A stretch of DNA of 64,000 nt from Cytospora piceicola (taxonomy: Eukaryota; Ascomycota; Sordariomycetes; Diaporthales; Cytosporaceae): contig JALQBC010000003.1 in assembly GCA_023375675.1 (NCBI GenBank), forward strand, positions 496,001 through 560,000, given 5' to 3'. Shown piece after piece: positions 47,244 to 58,382 of the stretch (positions within the stretch are counted from its first letter, which is position 1; every line of letters starts with the position of its first letter). The notes under the pieces are model-generated. The model made no database searches, was not told where the DNA came from, and saw only the letters and a program-made list of their open reading frames with translations. The position numbers and the translations under genes are program-made.

Positions 47244-49037
47244 CTATAAGTGGGCAGCAGGTGAGAGTTAACCTGAGGTAGTCGGCTCACCCCGGCGGGA
47301 CGCGGCCCCGTTGAATCGTTGACGTTGCTGATAGCCTGCCGATAAGATACTTGTACATCTAAGTACCTGCCTGCCTGCCTACACCGGGATAAACAAACAT
47401 CCACCCACAAGACCCGTCCTCAGTGGGAATTGACAATACAATACCTATTGTACAATGATAACACGTTTCCAGGTGACTGCTTCCCTCTCAATGGCGTCTC
47501 TCAGTCATAGACAGTGGTCATGTGTGGCCAACACATGTCGTTGTTCGGACAGTCGTTATAGATCACAAGTCCGGCCGACGTTGTACTGTGTACTTATGTA
47601 TGTGAGGCAACATTGACAGCTCCGATTTGTCGAGCTACCCATGTATGGAATCCACTTAGTACAGGGTAAGCTTAAGACATCCCTGTCCACTCGGGAACAC
47701 TACTGTTGTTGACGTTGACCTGGTTCACCTCACCTCACTTCATTCACCCAAAGGAATGTCATTTGCTTCCGATCAAGCTCTCTTGAAACAGAGAATCTAT
47801 GTTGCCCAAATCTCCTACCATATAGACTTGAGAGAGTGCGCCGCATACACCATAACGTTGCCATAAGTGACAGTCTCTCTGGAAGCTGACTCCCCAACAG
47901 GCCGGCCCATTATGCGGCCAGGTACACGTGATAGCAACGTCCTGCGACGCAAGTATGTTGTGCATCGTTCATCGTCTGCTTTGTTGCCCACTTGTTATCT
48001 ACAGCTTGCCTTCTCTTCGGCTTGAGAAGGAGTTGTATAGTGCTCAGGGATGAAAAATAAAGTATGTCTACATGTGGGGGGCTCACCAATATTGAGTGCT
48101 ATAGGCAAACCTTCGTGTAATCTGAACTTCTGATCTTCTATCAACCGACCTAACATTCCAGGTCTTGGACCATATCGACAGGCCATGATCCTATAGACCG
48201 TCCTATCATGTATCATCCCTAAGCACTATGTTTATATATATATAGTAACAGCTGAAATTATAGACTCCTGTCAAAAGGTTAGGCTACCAGTTGACTTCTA
48301 CTGTCATCACGGTAGTACGGCTTGGCTGTATATTGTTGTCCTTAGAATCTATCTTATTATTCAACATGGTCTGGGCTCAGTATTGTTTCCAGCCTAAAGC
48401 CCTTTGCTTCTCGAGACTCTTCAGAATAGAAGCTGGCCAGCTTTCAGTGAGGTGAAAGAGCACAGGGAAACTCGGGTGCTTTATGGTGTTGAGCATGAGG
48501 TGGAGGTCAAGCTTACAATACTGCTATGTACTGGATGCCCCAGTAACATAGAACATTTCGAATACTGACCACACCAGTCTGAGTCTCATCTTTGCCGTCT
48601 TATTGCTACTGCACAAGTGCAAGGAGCAGTGTTACAGGCGGGCGGTCGCCCTTCGAAAACGTTCAGGTTTCGAGAACAGTTAGAGGCCAACAACCTGAAG
48701 GCTTACAGCAGATGGTTAGTATATGAGAGGACCAGGATACTTGCAGCTTACTTATTAAAGCCCTGGCTTATAGAACAGAAAGTTCCAGATCTGATTGTAC
48801 TGCAGGAGGAAGCCGCTGAACGGCAGTGCAATAGGCGCTGGGGTAGCTATATGGTCCCTTGTACATGTATCGAATTCACTGGAGAGCTAGCCTTTCTTTA
48901 CTAACAAGTGACCCTTCGAGTTATTCAGATGGACTGCGAGACCTTTCCTCTAATACCAAAACCCGTAAATATTTCGTTTGACTCCTGAAAGCTAAGCCGT
49001 CGCAAACGCGTCTACGCCCGCGCCCACAACTCCCACA
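47244..49037. other. Intergenic region upstream of the ENT and 2EXR-like genes
   Basis: About 1.8 kb between divergent genes. An AT dinucleotide run lies near 48231-48245. A 95-codon frame at 48617 has no recognisable motif. No gene is supported. Confidence 0.55.
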
Positions 49038-50297
49038 ATGTCGGATACACCAACACAGCAACACTCAGGTTCACAACCCAGTATTGAATCCTCACTCATA
49101 CCCGCATCCTCACCCTGTGAGCAGCACAAAATGAGTTCCACAAGTAACGGAGGCCTGCGCCTGCCGTTGAGACAAAGTGCACGCACAGGACGGGGCACAC
49201 AATCGTCTACAGCACAAGGTAAGAAGGCAATTATACCTTACCACCAACAATCCCAAAAAACCATACTAATCCAACTAGCAGAATGCACCACAGGCACCCT
49301 GGAGGAGTTCCACAAGTTCCCAAGTCTCTTTCCAGAGATACGCCTCCAGATCTGGAACGAGGCGCTCCTCGGCGCTCGCGACACTCGGACCGTAATCGTC
49401 AACAACGACCGCGTCTTGCCCCTGAAGCACCTGGTCAGTCCCCTGCTGTCTGTCAACTTCGAGTCTCGCGCCTGCGCCCAAGCCTTCTATGGTCTGAAGC
49501 TCGACGTCATCTCCGTCCCTACAATTACCAAGGAGCAGATCTTGCAGATAGAGGTCAGTATCCGTAGTGCCTGGGACAGGCGTGGCGAGGGGCGCGAGCT
49601 GCCCGACACACTCTACGCTGCCACCCTCAAGAATGTTCTCCGCAACATATATGCGCAGGACGCAGTCAAGGAGGCCGACGAGGCCGAGCACAGGAAGGGC
49701 GCCGTCTATGTCAGCCCAGAATACGACACCCTGGTTGTAGGTTACGAAGTCGGCCTGCACTTCTTCATCGAGGGGTATCTGCAGCTGTTGTACCGAGATC
49801 ACCCTGCCCCTGGAGAGATCTCGTGGAACTACATCACCGCGAAGCTACCGGAGGCTGCCTTCCAGAAGACCTCCTCGCTGACACGAGTGGTTGTCACTCG
49901 TGACGCCGACAGCCTCCGTCACCTAGTCATTCACGGTTTCTACCCCAGTCGCCTGTTCAATCACGAGTTCGGCCCCCATCCCCCCGTCATGACGATTTGT
50001 CAGGAGAAAACGGATGTGGACCTCTATTGGAAGGCGCGGCTGTTCCCAAAGGTGCGCCATTACTACTCCCTGCCGTTAGGCATGCATGAGTACAACATGT
50101 TCCTGCAGAGAATCATAACCCACGGCGGACGTATGCCCTACAAGATCGACAAATGGGTGTACTACACTGGGAAGCACAGCAAGGGAATCACCATGCTGGT
50201 CAACGAGCGGGAATGGTTGAAGTTTGTGAAGCTGAAGGAGGAGGATAGTGATGATGAGGAAGTTGACGAGGCTGCGAACGCAAATATCCAGACCTAA
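49038..50297 (+). CDS. 2EXR-like domain protein of unknown function
   Basis: The frame is open throughout, but 49219-49281 looks like a 63-nt intron: GTAAGA donor, ACTAAT branch-like site, CAG acceptor. Removing it keeps frame and gives 398 residues, joining the Ser/Thr/Gln-rich N-terminus directly to AECTTGTLEEFHKFPSLFPE. The segment FHKFPSLFPEIRLQIWNEAL is the opening of the fungal 2EXR-type domain (pattern F-x2-F-P-x-L-P-x-E-I-R-x2-I-W), followed by SPLLSVNFESRACAQAFY, which also fits. These proteins are expanded in Pezizomycotina, and I know of no biochemical role. The C-terminus is acidic (EEDSDDEEVDEA). No neighbour suggests a pathway. Confidence 0.8.
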   Translation: MSDTPTQQHSGSQPSIESSLIPASSPCEQHKMSSTSNGGLRLPLRQSARTGRGTQSSTAQGKKAIIPYHQQSQKTILIQLAECTTGTLEEFHKFPSLFPEIRLQIWNEALLGARDTRTVIVNNDRVLPLKHLVSPLLSVNFESRACAQAFYGLKLDVISVPTITKEQILQIEVSIRSAWDRRGEGRELPDTLYAATLKNVLRNIYAQDAVKEADEAEHRKGAVYVSPEYDTLVVGYEVGLHFFIEGYLQLLYRDHPAPGEISWNYITAKLPEAAFQKTSSLTRVVVTRDADSLRHLVIHGFYPSRLFNHEFGPHPPVMTICQEKTDVDLYWKARLFPKVRHYYSLPLGMHEYNMFLQRIITHGGRMPYKIDKWVYYTGKHSKGITMLVNEREWLKFVKLKEEDSDDEEVDEAANANIQT

Positions 50298-50670
50298 ACA
50301 AAACCAACGCTTAGGTGACTTCGCCTTGGTCGAGATGCCAGTTTGGAACACTGTGAGTTTGAATTATGGGCCACCTGGCTGGGGGAGTTGAGTTGAGAAG
50401 TGGTATCCTCTGCCAAGGCATATTCAGCAAGATATGGGAGGTCTTGCAAGGCAGTCTTCGTTACTCACTTCCTGAGTGTGTCACGAGACCAAGCAACAAT
50501 GATATTGACTGTCTAAGTCAACTATACCGCTCGTCTGAGTTTGAGAAAATCAAAATCCAATCAATGCGCTCCCATCGTAGTCCATCATAATAATCGTGAG
50601 GAAACCCCATACGCCGGCTGTGCTGTAGGAAATAAGCCTTGTTGAGAGCCTTGTCCAGGCAGTGGTGGTT
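50298..50670. other. Convergent 3' region between the 2EXR-like and haspin genes
   Basis: About 370 bp separating two converging genes. No coding or repeat signal. Confidence 0.6.
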
Positions 50671-52299
50671 TCAGTCTTCCGAAGGTTGAGCATGCCGTCT
50701 GGGTGTCCGACGCAGCTGCATCTCATCCTTTCTAGCCGACCTAATCGAAATGATGCTTTCGTCCCCAAGCTGAGAAAAGCTTTCGTCACATGCCGTACCA
50801 ACGAGCTGTTCTTCCGTTATCCAACCCGCCTCGACCGCAAACTCAACAACGTCCTCGGCGCTTGAGAAGGACAGAATTTCAGGTGGTGCTTCCGGGTCCA
50901 TGTGCGTCCAGAGTTCCTGCGTTTCCCGTTTGAATACAGCAAGCTCCTTCTTGCTGCCTTGGAAGTTGTTCATTAGGTAGTCATACAGATAAGCCAGCCA
51001 TAAGACATTAGTGTATGCATGGTGCTGTCGCCATGACACCGGACCATTTACGCCCCTCTCGCGGGGCTTGTTGTGATTTTTGGGCGGCAGCCATATCCTG
51101 TCGCCCTTCAGTAGGTACGAGCGCATCTGCCGATAAACCTTGCACTGCTTGGCGTGCGTGCTGGTGAAGAGACTCAGATCCTTCTCCAGGTCAGGCGCGA
51201 TCGGGACAGGGTTGACCTGTGTGGTATCTTCAGCCCGGGAAAGACCATAGTCCAGTATGGTCACGTCGAGTCCGGAATATCCAAAGCGGCATGGAGACTT
51301 GTCAGTCTTCGGTTCCGCGGGCGCTACCTCCCGAATGCACACGTTGCCCTCGTGCAGATCGCGGTGCTGTCTCCATTGTTTAGCATGAGGCCGAAATATG
51401 ATATCTGTGGGTTTCGTGGGTGAACGTACCTCGAATTTCACCAGATTTTCAGCACGCGCAAGTGCTACCGCAACGTGGAGAAAGATATCCCATATCTGGT
51501 CTGTGTAGAGTATTTTCAGGTCTTCAAGTGCCGTCCCCGCATCACCCAGCTCGACGACGAGAAATTTAGTATCATTCAGATACCGGCTAGGTGAAGGGTA
51601 GAACTGCAAGCGGTCTCGATCTTTCCGCTTCATCTTGCGCTGAAAGGTCTGGTGTGTCTCCAGCAGGGCTGGCGTAGTTTTGCCCTGAACGGTATATTTC
51701 TCCTTGTAGATGACAAATCCGGGGATGTCGGCCAGTAGCTCTGAGATTTGCAGCTCCCCCGCCAGGTCACCTTCGCTGTGTGGCTCCTCATCTACAAGAC
51801 CGGAATTCTGCTGGGCTTTTGTCTGTGGCTTGATGGGTGACTCGAGGCGGATGACCTTGAAGATGCTGGTCCCCCGTTCATTTGTGATTCGGTAGACCTC
51901 TGAATACGACGCCTCCGCGATCTTCTCGATGCGGTCTCCGAAGGGACATACATCCTCCCAGGTCAGAATCCTGACGTCCTCGTCAAAGTCCCCGGCCGGG
52001 GTACTTTTGACCCTATCTCTTAACTGATCCTGTCGTTTTGGAGTTTCTGGCGGGACCGGTGTTGGCTCGAGTGTTGGCAGGGCAGCCTTTTGTTTGGAAG
52101 AGGGCTTCTCCTTGTCATCCTCAATGGTGACCTCTTCCAGTCTTACGGATAATCTGTGCACGGCTCTCCGTATGCCTTTGCCCTTGGTGGTCGTTGTACT
52201 GATTGGCACATTTGTGTCGAGCTCAGCCAGCGGGTTCTTTTCCACCAAAGGCTTCTTGGCCTTCCGTCCATATGTGCGGACGGCTCCTTTTTGAGACAT
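50671..52299 (-). CDS. Haspin-type serine/threonine protein kinase
   Basis: The frame is open from 52299 to 50671, but 51429-51367 has all the marks of a 63-nt intron (GTACGT donor, GCTAAAC branch site, CAG acceptor) and interrupts the catalytic loop. Removing it gives 521 residues and joins LVKFE to HRDLHEGNVCIRE, as in other haspins. The N-terminal 120 residues are basic and disordered. The kinase domain begins near CPFGDRIEKIAEASYSEVYR (glycine-rich-loop equivalent), with FKVIRLESP holding the catalytic Lys, then GDLAGELQISELL, and later VTILDYGLSRAE. Haspins carry DYT at the DFG position; here it reads DYG. Haspin phosphorylates histone H3 Thr3 at mitosis to recruit the chromosomal passenger complex. 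S. pombe Hrk1 is the named relative. Confidence 0.92.
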   Translation of the reverse strand: MSQKGAVRTYGRKAKKPLVEKNPLAELDTNVPISTTTTKGKGIRRAVHRLSVRLEEVTIEDDKEKPSSKQKAALPTLEPTPVPPETPKRQDQLRDRVKSTPAGDFDEDVRILTWEDVCPFGDRIEKIAEASYSEVYRITNERGTSIFKVIRLESPIKPQTKAQQNSGLVDEEPHSEGDLAGELQISELLADIPGFVIYKEKYTVQGKTTPALLETHQTFQRKMKRKDRDRLQFYPSPSRYLNDTKFLVVELGDAGTALEDLKILYTDQIWDIFLHVAVALARAENLVKFEVRSPTKPTDIIFRPHAKQWRQHRDLHEGNVCIREVAPAEPKTDKSPCRFGYSGLDVTILDYGLSRAEDTTQVNPVPIAPDLEKDLSLFTSTHAKQCKVYRQMRSYLLKGDRIWLPPKNHNKPRERGVNGPVSWRQHHAYTNVLWLAYLYDYLMNNFQGSKKELAVFKRETQELWTHMDPEAPPEILSFSSAEDVVEFAVEAGWITEEQLVGTACDESFSQLGDESIISIRSARKDEMQLRRTPRRHAQPSED

Positions 52300-52812
52300 T
52301 GTTCTATACGATGGGCATCATTTGGAGTTTCGCTGGTGAGCCAAAAGTGCTTGGCTTGGGTATTGAAGAGTTGGATCGTGGATTGCCGGTCCAATTTAGT
52401 CACCTAAGTAGTGTAGGTATTAGAGATCGCAAGAGATATCTAGGTAGCTTGTGAGTTGGCTCGTGAGTTGGCTAGTGGTCATTGGTAGTGAGAAAATGAA
52501 AGCCTTGTTGATGAGTTGACTGGGCAACGACTTCTAAGTCAATGTGCCTACCGTACTTAAGTATTGGAGTAGACATTAGGTAAGACAGCCAGTCCGATCG
52601 GAGCCGATAGCTGGGTGCTGGGTGCTGCTTGGCAGCTTTAGCAGGTTGGCAGGTTGGCAACGTAATCTGCAAGGTTCGGGAGACTGTTGGGGGAACAGCT
52701 CCAATAGCTTGGGAGCTTCTCCACCAATCTTCCCTCGTGGGATTTTCCGCGACGTCGCTTCTTTCCTTGTCCAACTCGCAAGTCGTCTTCGCCGCAACAA
52801 TCATAGACGACA
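52300..52812. promoter_or_regulatory. Divergent promoter between haspin and the CCDC47-like gene
   Basis: 513 bp between two divergent start codons. It contains GTTGGC and GCTGGGT short repeats near 52448-52475 and 52611-52660. Promoter function is inferred from gene orientation only. Confidence 0.5.
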
Positions 52813-54414
52813 ATGGCCGACGTACTCAAGGGCCTCTTTGGAGGAGGTAGCAAAACCACAGAAACGCCGGTTGCTTCGGCTGATTCTGGTATGTCATATG
52901 TCAAATTAGCTCACCTTCTCACCAGTCAATCGCTCGTCAATGCAACTGTAACTCTACATAAGGTCGCATTGCCAATATCAGCCTCATGCTCGCTCGCCGA
53001 GGGCCAATTGAGGTCCAGTCCAGTCGCTGAGGGACAATTCATCCACCTTTGGAACTGTACTGACTAGCCTTCTACCATACAGACTTCGTCGACTTTGCAG
53101 AGGCCGCCGAGCCCTCGCCTGAGGTGTTCACTGCACCTGCTGGAGGCGCCGCGACTCTCGGGGCAAATGTGCCCGTTGCCACCGCCGGTCCCTACACGAA
53201 ATGGTACCGACTGGATGAGCGATACACCCTAAAGGACTTCCGCGCCGAGGGTATTATTCTTGTCTGCATCGTTCTCGTCTTCACGCTGCACGTCATCGGC
53301 TCCCGTCTAAACCGAAGCAAGGCCAAGAAATGGATGAAGGCGCACTCCAAGACCCTGGCCTCCGAGTTCTCCATCGTCGGTTTCGGCAGCACCCCCACCA
53401 CCACCAGCGGCGAGGGCGAGTCGGAGGACCTCGTCGTGGACCTTGCAGAGCCCGAGAAGGCTCTCAAGGAGAAGTCACTGTTCGAGTTCGCGACCTACGC
53501 CACGGGCCGTCGGAACATCGCATTCCTGGATGCGAAGCTCTCCCTGATCCGCCGTTTCAACCCACTCATTGCGACCGCTGAGGCCGGACTCAGCATGTTC
53601 TTCGACAGCTACGCGATGCCACAGGATACCGTGGAGGCGATCATCTACCCCTTCGACGGCAAGGAGGGCTTGACTGTCCCGGGTCTTCCTGGTTCCGCTG
53701 AACTGCGCGCAAAGGACTCCAAGAGCACCTATGACGGATTTGTGTGGGCCATCGTGAACAAGGACCGCATGAAGCAGGTTCGGGACGACCGCTACGACGT
53801 CTCCCTGACCTTCACCAAGGACAACTCCAAGCTGCCCATCTGGTTGACCGTCATGAGCGAGAGCGCTGAGATCACCAACCTCTTGCTCACCAACGAGCTC
53901 GCCAAGGCCGTCGAGTCCGCTGGCGATCTGCTGGAGTATCTGATCATCTCTGACCAGCCCACCGAGAAGCCCACGTCGTACGTCTCATGCCGCCCGTGAA
54001 CAGCCAGCGCATCGTTGCAACATCTGCTAACCTTCCTACAGGCTCGAGGAGACCACCCCCCGCAAGCGCATCTTCCTCAAGTACAGCCTGCCCTCTGACA
54101 ACAACTACGAGCCGCTGCTGCCCCTGTTCCGGTACTTCGTCCGCATCACCGACCAGCTCGTCCGGGACGCGCACTTCCGGCCCGAGGTCCTGCGCAAGGT
54201 CAGGAGCATCCGCGACGACACGATCAAGCAGATCCAGCGGGCCGGCGTGGAGGAGAAGAGCGAGGAGCGCAACGTCGAGCGCGAGAAGGCCAAGAAGGCC
54301 AAGCGCGACCAGGAGCTGTCGCAGCTGGACGCCAAGGGCCAGAAGAAGTACCTCGAGAGGGAGCGCGAGAAGGAGATGCGCAAGCAGCAGAAGAAGATGA
54401 GCACGCGCGGGTAG
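52813..54414 (+). CDS. CCDC47/DUF1682-family ER membrane protein
   Basis: Three exons: 52813-52888, 53083-53977 and 54042-54414, with introns of 194 and 64 nt (GTATGT..CAG, GTACGT..CAG). The joins restore a 447-residue protein. A short N-terminus (MADVLKGLFGGGSK) and the acidic DFVDFAEAAEP are followed by one membrane helix (GIILVCIVLVFTLHVIG), then the conserved domain with FATYATGRRNIAFLDAKLSL, RRFNPLIATAEAGLSMFFDS, IIYPFDGKEGL, and WAIVNKDRMKQVRDDRYDVS. The C-terminus is a highly charged Lys/Arg/Glu coiled coil ending KQQKKMSTRG. Animal CCDC47 is a subunit of the PAT/multipass translocon at the ER and binds ribosomes through its basic tail; the same role is inferred here. Length and domain order match fungal members. 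Confidence 0.9.
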
Positions 54415-54798
54415 AGGCTGCAGCGGGTCTCTCTTCAAGACGTGCATGTACTCCTTAAGAATCCTGCACAGCGATGTGCTTGCTGTATTGATACGGATTA
54501 GACTTAGCGGCTTAACTCTCCCGATGGGCTAGTCACCCACACCATCAGTTTAATCTCAATGTATATGTCTCAAGCGAAGCGTTACGGTGTGCCGTCGAAT
54601 TGACTGTATTTGTGGCAGTGTCCTACCGACTGACCTCTTACTTCCTGTATGCTTTCCGGAAGAAAGCATTATCACTCAGGCGGATTTGACAATTTGATCA
54701 GACGAAGTTGAAGTTGCTTCCATGAGACTAGCTCGGATAGCTTGAATGCTCGTGGTCATAAGAATATTGCTCATTTGTAGTCCACCTTCATCGAGTGA
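54415..54798. other. Convergent 3' region
   Basis: About 384 bp between the CCDC47-like and Ecm15-like genes, expected to be 3' UTR. Nothing else is seen. Confidence 0.6.
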
Positions 54799-55459
54799 CT
54801 ACTTCTGCTCCGCCAGCAAATCCTCCACCCTCTTCACCTTGTCGGCTCCAGTCTGTGCCTTATCCGTCCTATACCAACGCATTAGCCCGGTCTCCCCTCC
54901 CCCCACACCCCTGATGGTACATAAAAACTAGATGGGGAATGAAGAAGAAGAAGGATATCAATAAGGAGAAAACAAGACTCACCTCGTGCCTACCCTCATG
55001 GACGTCTGAATCCTCTGGGGTCCTGCCTGGTGCACGACGGCGTGGGCCTGCCCGATCACCCTGAAGACATCGTCCCAGCTGCCCTCGACCGTGGTCCCGG
55101 CCGAGTGCATCGTGTAGACGAGCCCCGAGGCCTTGAGAAGCTTCTGCACCTCGGCGACCTCCTTGGCCACCGAGAGGTTGCCCGTGCCGACCTGTGTAGG
55201 GGGGGGGGATTGTCAATCTCAACGAAGTGACTTAAGAGCTTCTTGTCTCGTCATGTTCATGGGGGGGGGGGGTTGTGGTTCTTCAAGTGGCCTGGTTGAT
55301 GGGAGCACTTACAGGCACGAGGCAGAAGTCGGCATAGCACCGCTCGGGGGTGGGCACGCTGGAGTAGTCCATCTTGCTGGTGATGGTGGCTCGGAGGGGC
55401 GGGCTTGCACGCTGGAGTGGACGGAGGATGGCGCCTGAACGGAGGAATGACCTGTTCAT
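54799..55459 (-). CDS. Ecm15/MTH1187-family (thiamine-binding-like) small protein
   Basis: Three minus-strand exons: exon 1 ends at 55313, exon 2 is 55191-54983 and exon 3 is 54868-54799. The introns have GTAAGT..CAG and GTGAGT..TAG ends. From the inner start at 55372 the product is 112 residues: CYADFCLVP, VGTGNLSVAKEVAEVQKLL, YTMHSAGTTVEGSWDDVF, GQAHAVVH, then RVGTRTDKAQT across the last splice. This order matches yeast Ecm15 and archaeal MTH1187, small ferredoxin-like proteins reported to bind thiamine. An upstream in-frame ATG at 55459 adds 29 residues rich in Arg/Ser/Leu with no acidic residue, resembling a mitochondrial presequence. The inner ATG has the better context (A at -3, G at +4). 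Intron 1 contains two long G runs (about 55200 and 55261). Confidence 0.88.
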
Positions 55460-56046
55460 TTGAGACTGGGATCGCTCACGTTCTTGTTTTTGTTGCACGA
55501 CGAGGATATGAGTTCTGTCCCGGATGCGAGCCTGTATTGATTGACGGAGCGGGAGGGAGGTTGACACGGCTCACAGAGGTTCACAGAAGTTAGTTGCTTG
55601 GTGGTCATCCGACATGACGCGCAGCAACTCCGAGATCGCCGCTTTCCCATCCGGAGCTATATCTGCGCTCCACATATCGCCGGGACATACTTGCCCATTA
55701 CGGCCAACGTTTTTGTGAAGAGTCTCCCATATGTATTGATTATCAGATATACCTTTTCCTTTTTAAATACATTTAGGAAACCTGCTGGTCAGACCAGTAA
55801 GGTCAATGATTTACATACTTCGTGGCAGGAAATCAGGAGGTCAAAGCTATGTATACCGTCCGATCGAAAACATCTGTCTGTGAAGCCTCCGGAGTGGTCC
55901 AGCAGACTAACCTGCTTCGAGAATATTCACTTTGCACTTTGCAAGGTGCCAGATGTAACACAGACCCTCCTCCACAGACAGACAGACAGACAGGACCCTA
56001 TATATTCACATCCACCCAACCACCCGTCCACGCACAAGCCCCGCCC
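55460..56046. other. Intergenic region between Ecm15-like and carboxypeptidase genes
   Basis: Upstream of one minus-strand gene and downstream of the next. An ACAG tetranucleotide run lies near 55975-55992. No gene is supported. Confidence 0.55.
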
Positions 56047-58382
56047 TCACAGCGACGAGACCGACACCGTAAACGGCACATGGCTGCTCAGGCTGTGCAC
56101 CCGGCCCAGCAGGAACTCGAGCTGGCGGAACGAGGCGCTGGGCTGGTACTGCGGGACCATGTGGCCGCTCAGCTCGACGGTGACCCAGGTCAGGCCCCTC
56201 TCGGTGTGGGTGGTGCCCATGACGCCCTGGGCGGCCAGCGTCGAGTCCGAGTGGTCGGCGTGGGCCGGGACGACAAAGTCGGCCGCCGGCGCCGCCTGGA
56301 ACCCCTGCTTGCCGCCCCACGTCATGTTCTGGATGGCCAGGAGCGTGCCGTCCGAGATGAGCACCATGTCGAGCAGGCCGTGGCCCACCACCACGTTCTG
56401 CGTGCGGTCCACCACGCCGCCGAGCACCGTCGTGGCCGACGGCGCCGAGCCGTCGCCGCGCGGGAAGACGTCGACGTCGGAGCAGCTGCTCCAGTCGGTG
56501 CGCGGCGCGTTGATGGCGGCCTGCACGTCGGTCCGGTTGAAGTAGACCTCTGCCCCCTCGGGGAGGTATTCGAAGGAGCCGGGGACTAGACGGGCGAGCA
56601 GGCGTGGGTTAGTGGGAATGCGCCTGGATCACGATGACAACCAGGGGGTGGGGGGGATAGCCACTTACAGCCGAGGACATCCCAGAGCACAGGGCAAGTC
56701 GTCGCGGCCTGGTAGATGTCGAAACAGGGGTTCTTGGCCGTGATGCCGTTGTAGACCTTGTCGTAGAGCCCCGCGCAGGACAGGTTGCCATTGCCGGGCA
56801 GGTCATTCGGCCCGGGCATGAGCCCCGGTGGGGGGTAGGTGAAGTACTTGTCCCTGAACTCGGCGTACCCGCAGTCGGCGTCGAGGGCGTGGTAGTTGTC
56901 CAGGTCGTCACTGTCCAGGGGGAAAAGCACTGCCAGACGTTCTTGATCAGCTTGAGTCCCATGCCTGGCGGGCGAAGGATGTCTGCTCACCTGCGTTGCT
57001 GTCGACGAAAGGCATGACCGACACGGAGCCTTGGAGAGCGTCTACTGCGATGCTTGGGTCGTAAATCATGATTCCGGACACCTATAACCCCGGGAGTCAG
57101 TAAATCTCATCATGATAACAAAAACGTTTCGTGCGACCAGTTTCCGACGCAGAGTTATAGAACTGGACCCTGGAGCACCATGGCCTATACAGGGACAGGA
57201 AAGGGAGAGCTTACGTTGAAGTATGTGGAATCCTCCTCATCCAGCACTATCAGACGGTCAGCTGAGTTCCGAGTTGATAGGCCAGCCGAATAGCATGCTG
57301 GACCTGAAGCTCCCAAGGCAACCTCCTGGCATCTTTTGGCATGCTCAAGAGTTCCCAGGTATTACCTCACAACCCTGACCAGTCGTGAAGAGGGAAGGGC
57401 CGACGAAGCCCGGGGTATCACTTACTTCCGCTGGCAATGTACGGCACGTACATGCCGGCGTACGACTCTCCAGTGATGTACACCTTGGAGCCCTTCAGAC
57501 CGAAGGTGTCGACAAAGTTCTTCCAGAAAAGCTTGAACTGGTCGGCGACATCCTCCTCGTTCCGGGCAGTAGGCGTGCCCTGGGAGAACCCAGTACCAAC
57601 CGGCTGCTCGATGTATACGACGTTCGTCAAACGATGCCAGCTGTAAGGGTTTTCTACGGGTTTATAGGTGCCATATTGCCATAAAAATGGACCATTTTCT
57701 TGTAGCAGGCCTTCTAGTGAAGAGCAACCAGGCTAGTAACCTAATGTCAGCAGTGTTCATCACAGGCTGCAGCGACGGGGGCATCTTGGCCGCCATGGCC
57801 AAGATCTTCTACGAGAAGGGGGGAAATTGTTCAAGGGGGGCGCCGGGGGGAGAGGGGGGGCAATTGGGTTGGGCATCGAGCTGGTAGATCAAACTTACAC
57901 CTCCGTTCAGCCAGATCAAGATCTCACCGTCGGCAGCGGGGTTGGTCGACGGGAAGAACCAGAAGTAGAACTCGTCCTCGGTCGAGTTCCCCAGGGGCAT
58001 CAACCCGGCGTACGACTCGCCAACGTCGTAGTCGACATCGGGAATGGCGGTGCCATCGACCACATATTCTACAACCAGTCAGTCTCGGGGTGCGTGTCCA
58101 CAGACGGGGGCCGATGACAGAGGGAACAACCCCCCCGGCCGGCCGGCCCCGAACGATAGGGAGATCTGGCTCACTTCGGGTCTTGTTCGTCAGGAACTGG
58201 GGTCCGGATTCCGCGCGCTTGGTGGTGGGATCTTCAGGAGTGCTGCGCGGGCCCGCCGCCGGGGCCTTTGACGGCTGCGAGAGCCTGTCCATGACGGCGG
58301 GTCCGACATGTTGGAGGCTCCGTCGCGCCGAGACGGCGGCCGCGGAGAGGGCGAGCGACGGGAGGAGGGCTGAGAGCTTCAT
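56047..58382 (-). CDS. Secreted serine carboxypeptidase (peptidase family S10)
   Basis: Seven exons, all with consistent phases: 58382-58175, 58068-57899, 57732-57426, 57246-57215, 57081-56991, 56929-56669 and 56585-56047, about 535 residues. The start [19 protein letters not shown] is a signal peptide. The joins rebuild the family landmarks: [20 protein letters not shown] (oxyanion region, across intron 2), [15 protein letters not shown], the nucleophile motif [36 protein letters not shown] (Asp region) and [12 protein letters not shown] (His). An earlier GESYAG ([13 protein letters not shown], exon 2) is not the active site; the same duplication is common in related fungal enzymes. The enzyme removes C-terminal residues from peptides at acid pH, outside the cell or in the vacuole. 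Exon 4 is only 32 nt. No GPI or membrane anchor is visible at the C-terminus. Confidence 0.92.

Noticed and set aside
48617..48904. Small 95-codon plus-strand frame
   Set aside because: Plausible composition but no recognisable domain or neighbour support; could be a decayed fragment.
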